This document shows, piece by piece, positions 35,773 to 47,904 of a stretch of DNA of 64,000 nucleotides (its first letter is position 1; every line of letters starts with the position of its first letter). The notes under the pieces were generated by a model that worked only from the letters and a program-made list of their open reading frames with translations, searched no databases and was not told where the DNA came from. The stretch is from Brachionus koreanus (taxonomy: Eukaryota; Rotifera; Eurotatoria; Ploima; Brachionidae). Position numbers and translations under genes: made by a program. The stretch is taken from positions 2,731,412-2,795,411 of the forward strand of contig PJRA01000263.1 of assembly GCA_016987375.1 (NCBI GenBank). The letters are read 5' to 3'.

Positions 35773-37348
35773 TTAATAAACTTCTTGTTTTTTGACAAAC
35801 ATTTCGACTAGAATGTTGTCGAAATTATTTGCTGCTTTGAGAAAAAATAAATTTTCGATTCCCTTTAGTGACCAGCTTTTGAATGGTGGGAGTCTCATTA
35901 ATAATTTTGGAAAACGAGTCGGATCGTCTTGGAAACTAGGACGTTTGCAATACTTGGACAGAATTATGCATATCCAATCTCTTATTTCAGCTATTTTCGA
36001 ACTATTTTTTAATCCTTTTGCATCTTAATCATCAAAAATATTTAAAAAAAATTTTTAAAAGAATTTTTTTATTCAAATTACCAGGATCAAATAAAAGAAT
36101 TGTCTTTAAACAGGCCATTTCAACATTGTCTATCTTAAGCTCTTTCATTACATTAATTACATCGCTAGACAGTCTTTCCAATAGATAGCGCAAATTTTCA
36201 TCCGGGCATCCACTTATTCTGACTAATTGACCATTTGATAGCAATAATGATTCGTTATACTGCAAAGATCTATGAGTTAAACAGCTACAAAGTAACTCGC
36301 GCCAATCTAAATAAATAATTTTTAAATTTAATATTAAAAAAAAATAATTAAATAATTTATTACTTGCTCTGAGTAAGCAAACTTGGTCATCCAATTCGAG
36401 ATCATTGAATTGAGGTATCGAGGTTGCCCAAAGAGGAATGATTTTAAGTTGTTTTTCAATTGCATCAAAAAAAGAACTTATTGTGAATTCTGTTTCATAG
36501 AGGTTGTCCAATTTATTAAAATAACTATTTTCCGATTCGATTAGTTTGTCCAAAAAAGTTTTCTCATTCGAATTCAATGGAGACTCTTCGACTGGATCGA
36601 ACAACGACGATGCTGTTTGGGACAGTGAATTGTCACAGTATGATTGATCTTCTGGCTTGTCTTTGTTTTTTTGTCTTTCTTCCTGTACTGCTTCTCGTTT
36701 CATCCCTGCCGATAGACACTTTTGATATCTACAATATTGGCATCGATTCCGCTGCCGTTTGTCAATTGTACAATCTCGATTATCTCTACAAGTATAGCTC
36801 AAGTCCTTGCGTACGGTTCGCTTAAAAAATCCCTTGCAACCCTCGCAGCTATGTACACCATAATGTTTTCCGCTTGCTTTATCGCCACATATGGCGCAAA
36901 TGGCTTTGGGTGACGGAATTTGGTTGAACTGTTGATGTTGAACATTAATAGCAGCGGCAGCGGCAGCAGCAGCAGCCTGAAAAGCAACTAAATTAGATGA
37001 CACCATGCTTGACTGATTTTGTGGAGAACTTTGTTGGGAGTGAATGTCAATTTGATTCAAATGATTCATTTGGTGTGACTGAGTGTTCTGTGACTGAAAC
37101 TGGGATATCAATTGAGCAGCTGTTGCAGCGGCGGCCGCAGCGGCAGCCATTTGCGAATTTGACTGACCTTGATTATTTAAGCTCATTGGACTTGAACTTG
37201 AGTGATGCTGGTCGAATTCTGAATTGCAAGAATTAGAATTTAATATTTGCTGTTGGTAGTTTTTTGGTGAGTTTTGTTGCAAAATGGCTGTCGAATTTGT
37301 AAACTCCATTGGTTTGTTGCCATCATCTATCTTTAATTTTTTCATCAT
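35773..37348 (-). CDS. RXR: Retinoid X receptor (NR2B / ultraspiracle)
   Basis: Exons 36364-37348, 36082-36306 and 35773-36023; 486 aa. The N-terminal 150 residues are low complexity, with two polyalanine runs and many Gln, Ser and Asn. The DBD (about residues 150-215) is typical [23 protein letters not shown], then [19 protein letters not shown] and [20 protein letters not shown], ending REAVQEERQ. The LBD has [15 protein letters not shown] and an RXR-like end, [19 protein letters not shown] then [13 protein letters not shown] is the shared dimer partner of many receptors. The 57-bp first intron is a multiple of three without an in-frame stop. Final helix [10 protein letters not shown] replaces the usual FLMEMLE core, so AF-2 may be altered. 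Start chosen at MMKKLK, the first ATG in frame. Confidence 0.94.
36307..36363 (-). other. In-frame 57-bp intron in the RXR LBD
   Basis: GTAATA...TTTAG, 57 bases, open in frame. If retained it would insert 19 residues ([19 protein letters not shown] followed by D) between LLRA and WRELL, in LBD helix 5. Splicing restores the family sequence LLRANWRELL, so removal is the default expectation. Confidence 0.8.
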
Positions 37349-40300
37349 GAATTAATTTTTAATACATAAAAAAACAACCATTTGATATAGTTAAAAATAA
37401 GGAAAAATAACAAAATATTTGCCCTTAAAACTGGTTCAAAAAAGGCAAAACCTAAATAAAAGTGCAATAGAACAAAATTAACAATAGATTAGAGATGTGT
37501 TAGAATTTGATTTAATTATCCACAAAATGGATTTAATTAGATAAGAGAACTTTTTTGTTGTTAAATCTAGTTAGCTAGATGCTTTAAGAGGATGAAATTT
37601 AGAATGCCAAATTTCGACTCTAACTTGTAAAAAACTTGTTTAAAAAATTTAAATAAAAGCTAATTGAAATTTCAAGACTTGTTTTTTTGTTTGATTTAGC
37701 ATCAAATAAAACTATTGATTTTGTGAAAACGACTATTTGTGTAAGAGCAATCAAGGTTTGCTTATTACTCCCGTTTAGAGCGAGTGGGTTGGAAAATGGG
37801 TTTGGCAAGTCAGAAAATCTTAATTTTAAACCAAATTTTTCATTAATGTACAAGATTAATATTTCATAAAAATTGCTACCTTAAATAATAAATTCAAGAT
37901 TTTATTTTATTCTTCCATAATTTGCATTGAGTAAATTTTAAAAAATAAATAAATTATAATAATATTATTTAATTTTTCTTCTATCTCGTATATTATTCTA
38001 TTTTAAACAGAACCTTTTATAAAGCTCTTACATGACACGATTTTTAATTAAATGCTGTGTGAAAAATTGAGTTTTTTTGAAAATTCAGCATAAAATTTTA
38101 ATACAAAGCATTAGCATAATATTAAAAAATACCTTATGTAAATATCATCCTGCTTAAAAATTAATCCAATTGATTACGAAAAATCTATTATTTTAACTAA
38201 CCTTTTTTTAAAATTTTTATCATAAAGACTTTGACACATCCGCATCAATTATCAAAAAATGATTATGATCAATCTATATGTTTTGAAAAATGAAACATTT
38301 CAATTAGAAATGAAACGCATTCAATGTTTTTGTGAATTTAGTGATAAATGAAAAAATTTTGAATTAATCTAGGACAACTAGAAAAACAGCTAAAAAACAA
38401 CAAAAAAATTCTCTTATACTTTTCCATCAGTCAGAATAAAATTTTAACATTAACCTTTTGAGTTTTATTTACATTTAAAAAATAAATTTCAAGAGCTGTA
38501 AAAAAATTTTTGCTTTTTGTTAAAATTTAATCAATTCAAATGGAAATTTTAATCCAAAAAAATTAATTAATTCAAACCTAATAGCAACAGCATAAGAATA
38601 AGAAAACATTTAGTTTACTATTTGTTTAAAGGTGGATAGAATCTCAAAAGAGTTTAGAAAATTTTCTTATCGACTTTTAATGTTTCTTATTTTACTTTGG
38701 ATAAGACTTGAATTATTTTTTTTAACTTAAATATTTTGATTTCATAATTAAAGTTGAACAATTTTTTTATTTAAAATAGAAAAATATTTAGTTGATATCG
38801 TTCAGAAAAACTATATCTAAATTAAATGAAAGATGAATATTTTTTCTATATTTTAATGCAAAATTAAAATATGAAAAATTTGATAAAAATAAATATCATA
38901 CCAAGTAAAAAGTCATTTTGTAAATTTTCACTATAATTAAATGATATTTTTTTCATCATAAAATTAATTTAAGAATTAAAAAAAAAAGGAAAATTACTAA
39001 TACTTTTATATTTAATTAATTTATCAGATTTTTTATTTTTTTTAAGTAATTTTTCGAAACTGTTATTTAAAAGTAGATTAGAATTTTTTTTATTTCTTCT
39101 TAATTTAATTCTTTTATTTAAGAAAATTTAGAAAATTTGTTTCAATTTAAATCAAACCGTTTCTTTTATTCTTTCTAATGCGTCATTTTATTAAATGAAA
39201 AAATTTTATAATTTTTAAACAATTTTTTGATTTGCTTTACTAAATTAATAGAAATCGAAAAAAAAAATAATTTATTGATTAATACACATGAGTTGCATTG
39301 AAAAACAAAAATATTCAATTAGTATTTAAAACCATTTATTAACATTTATTTTAGTTATGACTCGATTAATTTTTTATATAATATAAATAATTGATTAAAC
39401 AAATTTTCAATACAAAATTCTAGTTTATGACAAGCATATGAAAAAAAAAGATAAAAATCAATTTAAGCTGAATTTACCATATGTTTTTTTTAACTGCTGA
39501 TCGCACAATTAAATAGTGTTGAAACAAATTTCAACTTGCATTGTTAAACATCAAGTGCTAATATAATTGGAGTTTCAATTTGCTTCAAATGCGGAAACAA
39601 GTTAGCTTAAAAATATCAACTAGAAAAATAACATTAAAATATTAATCGGCTTATTTTCTTAAATTTTCGACATGTTTTTGAAATTTGCACACATTGAAAA
39701 AAAAAATTATGTTAACTAAAAATTATGTACACATAAAGTTAAAATATTTTTATTAAAAGAGTCGAAAAAATCCCTTGTCAAAGTCTTATTAAAATTCAAA
39801 CATAGATGTTTCTGGGATCAAATATCTCATGTTATATTATACAAAATTCTTAATTATTAATGCATATTTTTTAAAATATTTCTGTCTAATTTTTAAAAAG
39901 AAAATACTTTATTATATGGAAAATGATTGACCATGTCCTAGCTAATAAAAGAATCTTCAATATTTTGTATCTAGTACGATGTTAACACTCTAATTCACGA
40001 CTTTTGATTCAGATTTAGAGATTTGAATGGGTTTTTTCCCCTCTTTAATAAATGTAAGTGCCCCATGTGAGACTTAAGATGACCATTAAAAAAATTTTTT
40101 ATTTTTCTTTTGTTTACTTATTTCTTACAGACGTTCATTCAGTTTTAGTGTAGAAATTTTCACGCGCTTAATTCAGCAGACAAATTTTAGAAAGTGCACA
40201 TATCAGACAAATGCCAAAATTTCATAATTAATTCTAAAATTATAGATGAAATAAAATGAAAAAAAAATATATATAATTTTATTTTTAGGTATAGAGAAAT

Positions 40301-40392
40301 TTTATTTTGCACTCAATTTTCTACTACTCGAAGATAAGAATAAGAAAAATTTCAAACGAAAAAAATATTTCGTTTTTTTCGATTTTTGAATA
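37349..40392. other. Divergent upstream region, RXR / ZER1-like gene
   Basis: Three kilobases, nearly all AT-rich. A patch at 37690-37850 has mixed composition and open frames on both strands but matches nothing I know; it could be a 5' UTR exon of RXR. No other feature is seen. Confidence 0.4.
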
Positions 40393-43300
40393 ATGAACCG
40401 TCATAAAGATGAATCTAGTACTGAAATTCTAAAAAAGTCATGGTACGAATCAAGCCCAAAATCTCTTTATGATCTATGCATCAAAACAGTATGTAAAAAT
40501 GTCGACATAATTTTGGAGCGCCGAAAGTCTGACACGGACTTGAAGAAATCACGTTCCAAGTACCAAATAGCAGAGCATGTTGGGCCTTTGCCGCACTGGG
40601 TAACCAGATCACTGCTCAGAGAGTATCAGACTTTTTACAACGAGATTCTTGCAAACATGGAAAGAGACGAGTACTTTTCGATCAAAGAATCTAAATTGAG
40701 CTCCAAGCCGAAAAAAATAATTAGTTTCTATGATGTCCTGATGGCTTTTGTAAATTCGCCGGACAAATGCTCGTTAAATCGCATCGACTATCGACAATGC
40801 GAGTCATACAAGTCCATTTTGGAGCAAAAACTAAAGCTAAAACTCGAAGACCAACTAACACAGAACAAAAAACTAAACACAAATTACTTTAAGCTTATTC
40901 GAAACAAAAACTACAATCGCGAATCGAGCTTTTCCGACAAGTATATTCTAAAATCGATGCGATCTCGCCAAGCCGAACACTTGTCTGACAAAGAACTTAA
41001 ACAATTTGTCAAACAGCACAAAAATATATTCTACTTGGACATATGTCCCTGTGATTTGTCCAACAAGTCCATCTACTATATGAACAAATATATGGCAAAT
41101 ACACTCAAAATACTAAGAGTGAAAAATTGCTGCAATTGGCATTTAAAGACCGAGCAAGCTCAGCCACAGTCGCAGGACCAGACAATTTTTCAATTTAACA
41201 ATGAATTTTCCGATTTGGACTCAGTTGACGAGGACATTGAGGTCGAGTTTCCGAACGCTCAGAACGAGAATGAAAACCAAATGGAAATGACCACTTCAAA
41301 CGAGACGTTTGACGAAAACGAGGATGACGACGAGGATGATGACAACTTTGACGCCTATTTACGCGAGTATGTCAATCAGTATGACCAAACCAACCAGGAC
41401 AGTTTGTCCCTACAGGCCAGAAGAAACAGAATGCATCGGTGTAGACGTCCCAAAAAAAAGCCTGCCAACGAGTGCAAATTGTTCAAGCCGTGTAAGCTAA
41501 AACGTTCGAACAAAACAAAGGCCAGTAGGGAGGCGAGTCCGAGAAAAAAAGTCGAAACTCAACACAAAGAACAGACCAATAGTTCAATACTTAAATGGCT
41601 GGTCAAGCGTGCCATTAAAGGCTCGGACGACTCAAAGCCTGAGACTAAAAAGTCCTATCTGGGCCTAATTGAACAAATAAAAAAAAAGGCCAATTTTTTA
41701 ACCGATACAAAAATGATCGATAAAGTATCAATTTGTTCGTCCAATTATGAAGACTATGAAATGAAGAGTTTAAATGACAAAGAGGAAAAAAAAAGCGATT
41801 TTTTCGATGAAAATTTGGAAAATTTGAGCCAAAATTTAAGTCTATACTCGAGTGCATCGGATGGCTCGTATTCGTCAATGACTTCGTCTTCATTGTCGCT
41901 CTTGTCTTCCTTGTCGCTTTTGTCCGAGGCTTGTTCTTGTTCGAGCAGTTCGATTTCTAGTTCGTCTTCATCGGACGGAGACGACGAAGCCTACAAGCTC
42001 CTTGAGAAAAAGTATCTCAAGCGACATTTGGCTAAATTTTCCAAGCTACAGGAGAAAAAAGTTGCCAGACAACAAAAATTGCTGGAAAAAGTGGCCAATC
42101 TAGGCTCGTCGCCGATCAATGTAATTCAAGCTATTGCGGCCAAGGCTTTAAACTTTAAACTCAAGAGCACAATAAATCATGAGCTTGATTCGAGCTACAG
42201 TGCCGAGATCGACGAACATAGCGAAGACCCGAGCGATAAAATAGTCGATCAACAAAAAACAAAGAGGCTTAAGGAAAGCGATCAAAATGAGAATGTTGTC
42301 GAGAGTGATAAAGAGGCCCAAAATTCTAATTTGTTCTCTGTGCTGCGCTATTGGATGAGCAAAAAAAGCGCCGGCTCTGGTCAAACGGCTGACGAGAGCA
42401 ATCAGGCGTGCTCGAGTCAAATGAGCGAATTGGTAAGCGTAAGCGATGACGAAAAATCGAATCGAAAAAGAGCCAAAAATCGCCTACGAACAATCCGATC
42501 GATCACAAACTCCAATTCAGATGATCAATTAAGCGACAAAGAGTCCGACAATTCGTCAAACGATTCAATATGCTCATTCAATAGTGTAATTGAAACAACT
42601 TCAATGAATAAGATATTCGAAGAAAAATTCAAAGATGAAAATTGTTTTAGGAAAAGATCACCAAATGGCAAAACATTGTATCAAGTGCTCAAATTGACAC
42701 GTCTGGAACATTTGTGTTTAAGAAATTTGGGCACCAATGTCATTAAAATATCAATGCTAAATCAATTGTTGAAAAATTTCAAAAATTTAAAATACTTAGA
42801 CATTTCAAATTGTTGCACTAGCGAGCTTTATTTGGCCAAAAAAGCCGATTTCATCGAGCCACAGTGTTCGGCCAACCAGAACGAACTGATCGGATGCTTG
42901 GACGGACTGGTGAGTCTGGCGCCTGTTCTAACTCACTTGATAATGGCCGACTTGACTGTCGAGGACATACAAGCAAATTTAAAGTACATTCTTAATTTGA
43001 AAATGCTTAGGAATTTGGACATTTCGAATTGTTGCGAAAAAAATCCTTTAAATCGGTTCAAAAACCCGTCTTTGTTCCTGGCCAAATTGGTGTTTCACTT
43101 GAAGCAAATAGCTTGGCTGGACATATCGGGCACCAATTTGACGGGCTCAAATATCTTCAAAGAACAAGACGAAATAGACTACATTAAAAAACGACTCAAT
43201 GAAGACCTAGTGGACGAGATGACGACCGATAGTGCGTCAATGGAAAATATAGAGACCATTCAAAGCGGCATATCGGGCCTAATGTTCCTGAACAATGAGA

Positions 43301-46300
43301 AAAAATGTCTGGACTTTCTTGGCTGCTTTAGTTGTGACAATTCAGTGTCGGCTAGGATCAGTGTGCCTGCGCTCAAAATTGCGGCCGAGTCCAGTGAAAA
43401 TTTTTTGTACAATGGACTGCAAGTGTATGCCGGTGATCGGCCGCTCTTTCTCCTAGACGCTCTCAACCACTTGTTCGAATTGTACCGCGACGATTTCATC
43501 GAGGACAAACTGCTCGGCGGCCACTTGATTATGGACACCATGGACAAGCATTTGGACAATTCGCGCATACAAATCTCAGCCAGTGCTTCCCTATTCTACG
43601 TGCTCAAGTACTGGAAGGAGGAAAATTTGAACATTCCGAATTTTTATCTAAAACGGTTGATTCTAACCGTGATTAACGGAATGGAGGAGCATATTGAAGA
43701 GAGTGCCATGAGACGTAATTGTGTGCTCATAATGTGCCGATTGAACTTGCCTGACGATGTGTTGTTCGTTTCGGATCGTCTAATTCGAATATTGCTTAGA
43801 ATATTTGATGACTACATCGAAGAAAGGCACAAAAATCCGCAGAATGATCGACCGGAACACTTTGTTTTGAGAACGGCTATGCACTTATTGAACATTTTGG
43901 CATGTAGTGTTCATGGCACAGACAAAACAAAAGCTGGAATGGCTAGTATACCAGTGGCCATGAACTTAATACGAACTAAAACGCATTTTAAAGAGGCCGA
44001 TGACATAATGGAAGTTACTTGGAGCTTTTTGTGGAACATAACCGACGAAACGCCGGACAATTGTCGCATATTTTTGGATTTTCATGACGGCCTAAATGTT
44101 TTCATGGAATGCATTAAGTTCAAAAAGTCGGAAATTATTCGCAACATGATGGGCTTGCTGGGAAATGTTGCCGAAGTAAAAGAGCTAAGAAATAGACTAT
44201 GCAAGAATGATTTGATTTCGACGTTTCGTCACTTGTTGTTTCATTCAGGTGATGGCATTGAAATTGCATACAATTCTGCCGGTGTTTTGGTGCACATAAT
44301 GTCTGATGGGCCCAATGCTTGGTTAAACTCCAGCATCACTGAACATGACAGACAATCGGTCATAGAAGATATTGAAACTGCCATTGATAAATGGGATCTA
44401 AATTCGGAACGCAATATTAATTATCGGTCATTTGAGCCCATTTTTAGACTAGTGGAAAAATTTGATAATCCAATTTGTCAACGATGGGCATGTTGGGCTC
44501 TCGCAAATTTGACTACTGTTTATGGTAATTTTTATTTCATAAAAATACACTTTTAAAATTTGCTTTAAATAATATAAAAAAAATTTTTAAATTTTGGTTA
44601 ATTAAATTTTTTTTAAATAACCAAAAATATTAGATGTTGTTAGGCTTTAAAAATGGGGGCTTCAAGTTTACATTTATTTGCAAGAATATATATGATATTA
44701 TTAATTAGATAAAAGCCATTGATTGCATTAATAGAAAAAAATGTACTTTCTTTATAATAATTTTCTAGAATATCCTAATATAAAAAGATAATATTTTTTG
44801 GAAAATAATTATTGAAGTAGCAAATATATTTTTTATTAGTAGCAAAAAATAGTAGAAAATATTATATCAAAAAGTAGCAAAAATATTTTTTTCAGTAGAA
44901 TAAAACAAAAAAAGATAAAGTTTGAAAAAAGGATAAAAAATATATAAACAATCAATTTATCAATTAAATTTGTTTGTTATTTACTATTTGAATCAGCTTT
45001 ACGTGGCCGTCCTCTGCCTCTTTTTTGAACTGATTGAGTTGAGTTGACATTAAAGGCTTGTAAAATTAACAAATTGTTTGATTATGACTGAATGTTTGAG
45101 ATACCGTTGTAATTGGAGAATCTGTTTGGTTTGAAGATGTTATAAGTGAAAAAAGTTGTTGATTGATTGGACCCATTGAATTCCGTTCGAGTGCTGGTAA
45201 TGCTTTCTTTCTGCGACCTTTCGAAGCGTTTTTTTCAATTTTTTTAAAACAAAATTTTTCTTCCAATACGGACATGAACATTTACTCAACTGCCAACATT
45301 GTTAATTAGTTAAATTGTTAATTAACACCTGTCAACTTTTTGCTACTATTAAAAGAAAATTAAAACTACTAGAAAAAATAAATTATCTATTATATGATTT
45401 GCTATTCAAAAAAAAAGATAAGCTCCTCCCCATTATCAACTATGATAGAATAGGGTCAAAAAAATTTTTATTTTTTGGTATCATTTTATAAAAATTAAGA
45501 TCAATTTAAATAAAAACACATAGATGTATTTGATATGTAAATTTTAATTTTAGATTTTTTTTTAATAATTTACAAAGATTTATAATATGATAGCTTATAT
45601 CATAACTTTTTTACTTGCCAATAAAAATCGCTGAAATAATTTCTGTTTAATCTTTAGGCTTTAGGTGAATAAGTAATGGACTTTTATATACTCAATTAGG
45701 TCTATTATTTTTTTACTTTTTATTTTTATTGAAAAATTTTACTTTCACAAATTCTACAGATTTGATCTATCATTAAGTAATAAAACAAATTAGATTTTAT
45801 CCGGCGCTATTTTTATGGGTGAACCGATTTTATGGAAACTTATGAATATGTAAATTAATGATAAGTCAAGTCAGACAACAAAACTAATATGAGCTTTTTT
45901 TTTCACAAAACTAATATAGTAGGCAGAAAACGTGACTAAATTGGCAAAATGAAAATAATTTTACATTTTTACATTTTCATATTTTTAGATTTTTTGTGCA
46001 ATATTTAAGAAATTTTTTAATTTTATTTTTGTTTTCCAAATAATTTGAAGGAGTTTTTTTAATTTTCTGAAAAATTGCACAAAAAATCTAAAAATATGAA
46101 AATGTAAAATTATTTTCATTTTGCCACTAAATTTAGGTGAAACAAAATTTAAATTAGCTTTTAAATTTTGCAGAATACAAAAAAGTTATTTCAATTTTGA
46201 ATTTATGATTTTTGTTCCAAAATTCAGAACTTCTTATATTCTCATAGTATTTTAAATTTAATCTTAATATTAAAAAAAAATAAGAAAAATAAACAGTTCA

Positions 46301-47904
46301 ATAAAATAAAAATTCAATCACGAATAGATAATAAATTTTAAAATCTTGAATTGAATCTATTATGTCTTTTGTATTTTAATTAAGTGTCATATTTTTATAT
46401 GATTTAAAAAAAAATAAAAAAAATTGTTTTTACTAATGTATATATTTTTTCAAATTTTTATAAAGCCTGACAAAAATTAGTAAAATTATCAATAAAATAA
46501 AATTGATGCCAAAAAATTTTGATCCCTGGCAAAATGAAAATAATTATAAATTTTTATATTTTTGTACAATTTTTCAGAAAATTAATAAAAATTCTTTCAA
46601 ATTATTTGGTAAATAAAATGAAAGCTGAAAATTTTCTGAAATATTGCGGAAAAAAATTAAAAATATGAAAATGTAAAATTATTTTCATGTTGTGGAAAAT
46701 TATTGATATACCTAAATGTGGGACTGACTCATTATATCGAAATTAATTTAATAGAAAAATTTATTAGAAAAAAAACTTATAGAAATACATAAAGAAAAGT
46801 ATCGAAAAATCAAAATTATTATAGCGGTGATTCGCTACATGGATTTTACCAATTTTACGTAAAATTTGGTAACCACTGTATATAATACATTCACTTTTGT
46901 TCACAACTTATAAATAAGCAAAAGAAGCAATAGATGAAAAAGTCTGAGTTGGAACAGAAATAGAGACAGTCGAATAATTTTTAGTGGTTGTTGAACACTG
47001 TTTTTGTTCATTTCGAGGAACATCTCTATTCCGCAACTGGATTGAGGAATCTGAATTCTGATCTCTTAGGCTTAGATTTTGAAAGAATTTTTCCATTTTC
47101 TTTAATTTTTTTGCTTAACATTTAATGTGCTATTTTTCTCTATTTTTTTATTTAAAATTTCGATTATAATTTTTCTATACTTATATCGACATTTTTCTGT
47201 CTTTTATTCTATTGTTTTTTTTTCTATGTTCTATTTCTTAACAAAAGTCAATTTTCGAATTTAAATATTAAAAAAAATGAAATAAGCAGAGTAAATATGC
47301 TTTCTTTGTCATAAATTTTTATTTCCATTATCTAAAACTATTTTTTTTCCATTAAATAAATATTCATTATTAGAATCATTTTTTTCTTTTCGCTTATGCA
47401 AAATTTTAATTCCCAATATCAAAATTTCCATCAATCTTTATACATCAATCAATCTACAGATATTTTAATCAAATTGTTTAAAACTGATAAATTACATTTT
47501 TGAAGAATTATTCAATCACCAAGGCTTAAATTTTAAACCCTTTGGTATAAATAGATACCTTTTTTTATCAGAATGCGTTCTTTTCAGAAAACTTGTCTAA
47601 TGCTTTTGCTTTAAAAAAGCTAATTCTCAAAAAATTTTTATTAAGTATTAAATTTTTTATTCAAAAATATTTACCTAGTATATTTTAAAGCAAACGTATC
47701 ATTAGTATTGTTTTAAAAAGAAAATATTTAAATTAATATTATTTTATTTAAGCTGATGCTTATTGTCCATTATTTGTGAAAGAAAATGGACGAGATCTAT
47801 TGAATAGAGTAGTCAACAACGATCATGTTTGTGAAGCAATTAAACGTTATTCTTTGATTGTTTTAAACAATGTTGAAAATCATAGAAATTTAAATCATGT
47901 TTGA
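40393..47904 (+). CDS. ZER1/ZYG11-type CUL2 substrate receptor with giant acidic insertion
   Basis: Exon 1, 40393-44524, and exon 2, 47753-47904, flank a 3.2-kb intron; 1427 aa. The N-terminus SLYDLCIKTVCKNVDIIL and leucine-rich repeats (LDICPCDLS; LEHLCLRNLG; LKYLDISNCC; LRNLDISNCC; IAWLDISGTNL) match the family. The C-terminal 400 residues form armadillo-like repeats: MRRNCVLIMCRLNLP, SFLWNITDETPDNC, MMGLLGNVAEVKELRNRL, GIEIAYNSAGVLVHIMSDGP, NINYRSFEPIFRLVE and WACWALANLTTVY. ZER1 and ZYG11B recruit substrates with N-terminal glycine degrons to CUL2-elongin ligases. About residues 250-755 form an insertion absent from the roughly 770-residue relatives: acidic (DENEDDDEDDDNFD), serine runs near 490-530, then basic coiled coil. 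Exon 1 is one uninterrupted 4.1-kb frame in an intron-rich neighbourhood. ZER1 versus ZYG11 is unresolved. Confidence 0.88.
44980..45300 (-). mobile_element. Remnant of Mutator-like transposase C-terminus (SWIM plus AT-hook tail)
   Basis: The minus strand reads KCSCPYWKKNF, the first half of a SWIM zinc finger (C-x-C...). In another frame it reads KGRRKKALPALERN, then after a gap QKRGRGRPRKADSNSK and a stop, an AT-hook-type basic tail. SWIM finger followed by a basic tail is the end of many Mutator-like transposases. Frames shift between the parts and the CxH half of the finger is lost, so the copy is dead. An alternative is a nested host gene with an AT-hook. Confidence 0.45.
45943..46125. 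mobile_element. Foldback MITE, GGCA ends, 8-bp target duplication
   Basis: A 183-bp element beginning GGCAAAATGAAAATAATTTT and ending in its reverse complement. Arms of more than 50 bp are nearly perfect. ACTAAATT stands directly on both sides (45935-45942 and 46126-46133), an 8-bp target-site duplication. No coding capacity. 8-bp duplications are made by hAT, P and Merlin-type transposases; the GG start favours Merlin but is not decisive. Confidence 0.8.
46528..46697. mobile_element. Second, older copy of the GGCAAAATG foldback MITE
   Basis: It begins GGCAAAATGAAAATAATT and ends ..AAATTATTTTCATGTTGTGG. Its middle resembles the reverse complement of the middle of 45943-46125. The right terminus has mutated and no target duplication is visible. 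Confidence 0.6.

Larger units (their letters stand above)
44525..47752. other. Long intron of the ZER1-like gene
   Basis: This GT-AG intron contains a minus-strand Mutator-like transposase remnant (44980-45300) and two inverted-repeat elements (45943-46125 and 46528-46697). A small open minus-strand frame near 46908-47096 has no recognisable family. The rest is AT-rich filler. Confidence 0.6.

Noticed and set aside
35792..36028. Open plus-strand frame opposite the RXR last exon
   Set aside because: It is the antisense of the RXR LBD C-terminus, whose minus-strand translation is clearly family-conserved.
36577..37236. Several open plus-strand frames over the RXR first exon
   Set aside because: Antisense shadows of the conserved DBD and low-complexity N-terminus.
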